The notes below the pieces were generated by a model. It had not been told where the DNA came from. It searched no databases and was given only the letters and a program-made list of their open reading frames with translations. A stretch of DNA of 6,920 nucleotides from Bacillota bacterium (GTDB lineage Bacteria; Bacillota; Sulfobacillia; Thermaerobacterales; Thermaerobacteraceae): positions 1-6,920 of the forward strand of contig QGUQ01000097.1 of assembly GCA_003242195.1 (NCBI GenBank), given 5' to 3'. The position numbers and the translations under genes are program-made. Within the stretch, counting starts at the first letter, position 1; every line of letters begins with the position of its first letter. Positions 6,867 through 6,920 of the stretch are shown here, one piece after another.

Positions 6867-6920
6867 AGCCACGGGTTCCTGGGGTTCTTTTCGCCCCCCC
6901 CCCCCCCGGGGGCGCGTGTG
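6851..6920 (+). other. Suspected low-quality contig end inside the VWA gene
   Basis: Within the last 70 bases there is a Ser-to-Pro change in the MIDAS motif (CCC at 6852-6854 instead of a Ser codon such as TCC), a TAA at 6864-6866 where TAC (Tyr) would fit the family, and then a run of 14 C (6894-6907) followed by 5 G. Ignoring the stop, the frame continues open to the last base. The clustering of single-base oddities beside a long homopolymer looks like poor sequence at the end of a contig rather than real gene decay. Confidence 0.6.
6894..6907 (+). repeat. C14 homopolymer run
   Basis: Fourteen consecutive C are followed by GGGGG. No other C run in the window is this long; the next is C9 at 6817-6825 in the same gene, which the reading frame supports. 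The length of this run should not be trusted, because it lies 13 bases from the window end. Confidence 0.9.

Noticed and set aside
1..6920. CRISPR array, tRNA or rRNA gene, insertion sequence or attachment site.
   Set aside because: No regularly spaced repeats, cloverleaf-like segments, transposase sequence or flanking direct repeats were seen on either strand.

Overview
This window appears to come from a very GC-rich, endospore-forming member of the Firmicutes (Bacillota). The evidence is a complete three-gene GerA-type germinant receptor operon, strong AGGAGG-type ribosome binding sites with a regular spacing of about 8 nt, and frequent GTG/TTG starts. Coding DNA is strongly GC-biased, which fits lineages such as Thermaerobacter, Symbiobacterium or Limnochorda relatives. 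The genus cannot be fixed from this sequence alone.

Layout, left to right. (1) Positions 1-31 probably hold the first ten codons of a leftward gene cut off by the window edge, recognised by a strong ribosome binding site. (2) Positions 32-249 are a divergent intergenic region. (3) 250-1713 (+) encodes an M20-family PepV/Sapep-type dinuclear-metal dipeptidase, with every expected metal and catalytic residue visible. (4) 1714-1794 is a short convergent intergenic spacer with two small GC hairpins. (5) 5676-1795 on the minus strand is a tightly packed gerAA-gerAB-gerAC operon. The first junction overlaps by 1 nt (TGATG) and the second has a 4-nt gap. It encodes the A subunit (soluble domain plus membrane domain), the B subunit (transporter-like permease) and the C subunit (lipoprotein) of a spore inner-membrane germinant receptor. 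(6) 5677-5939 is a divergent intergenic region with a good candidate for a forespore sigma-G promoter driving the ger operon. (7) 5940 to the right edge (+) is a CoxE-like von Willebrand factor A (VWA) domain protein. Its frame stops at 6866 inside the metal-binding MIDAS motif, in what looks like low-quality contig-end sequence ending in a run of 14 C.

The three Ger proteins should work as one complex that senses small nutrient germinants. The dipeptidase and the VWA protein are separately transcribed neighbours and nothing here ties them to germination. I found no CRISPR array, RNA gene, insertion sequence or clearly new system. The most useful second-look items are the damaged 3' end of the VWA gene, the sigma-G-like promoter, and the hidden gene start at the left edge.
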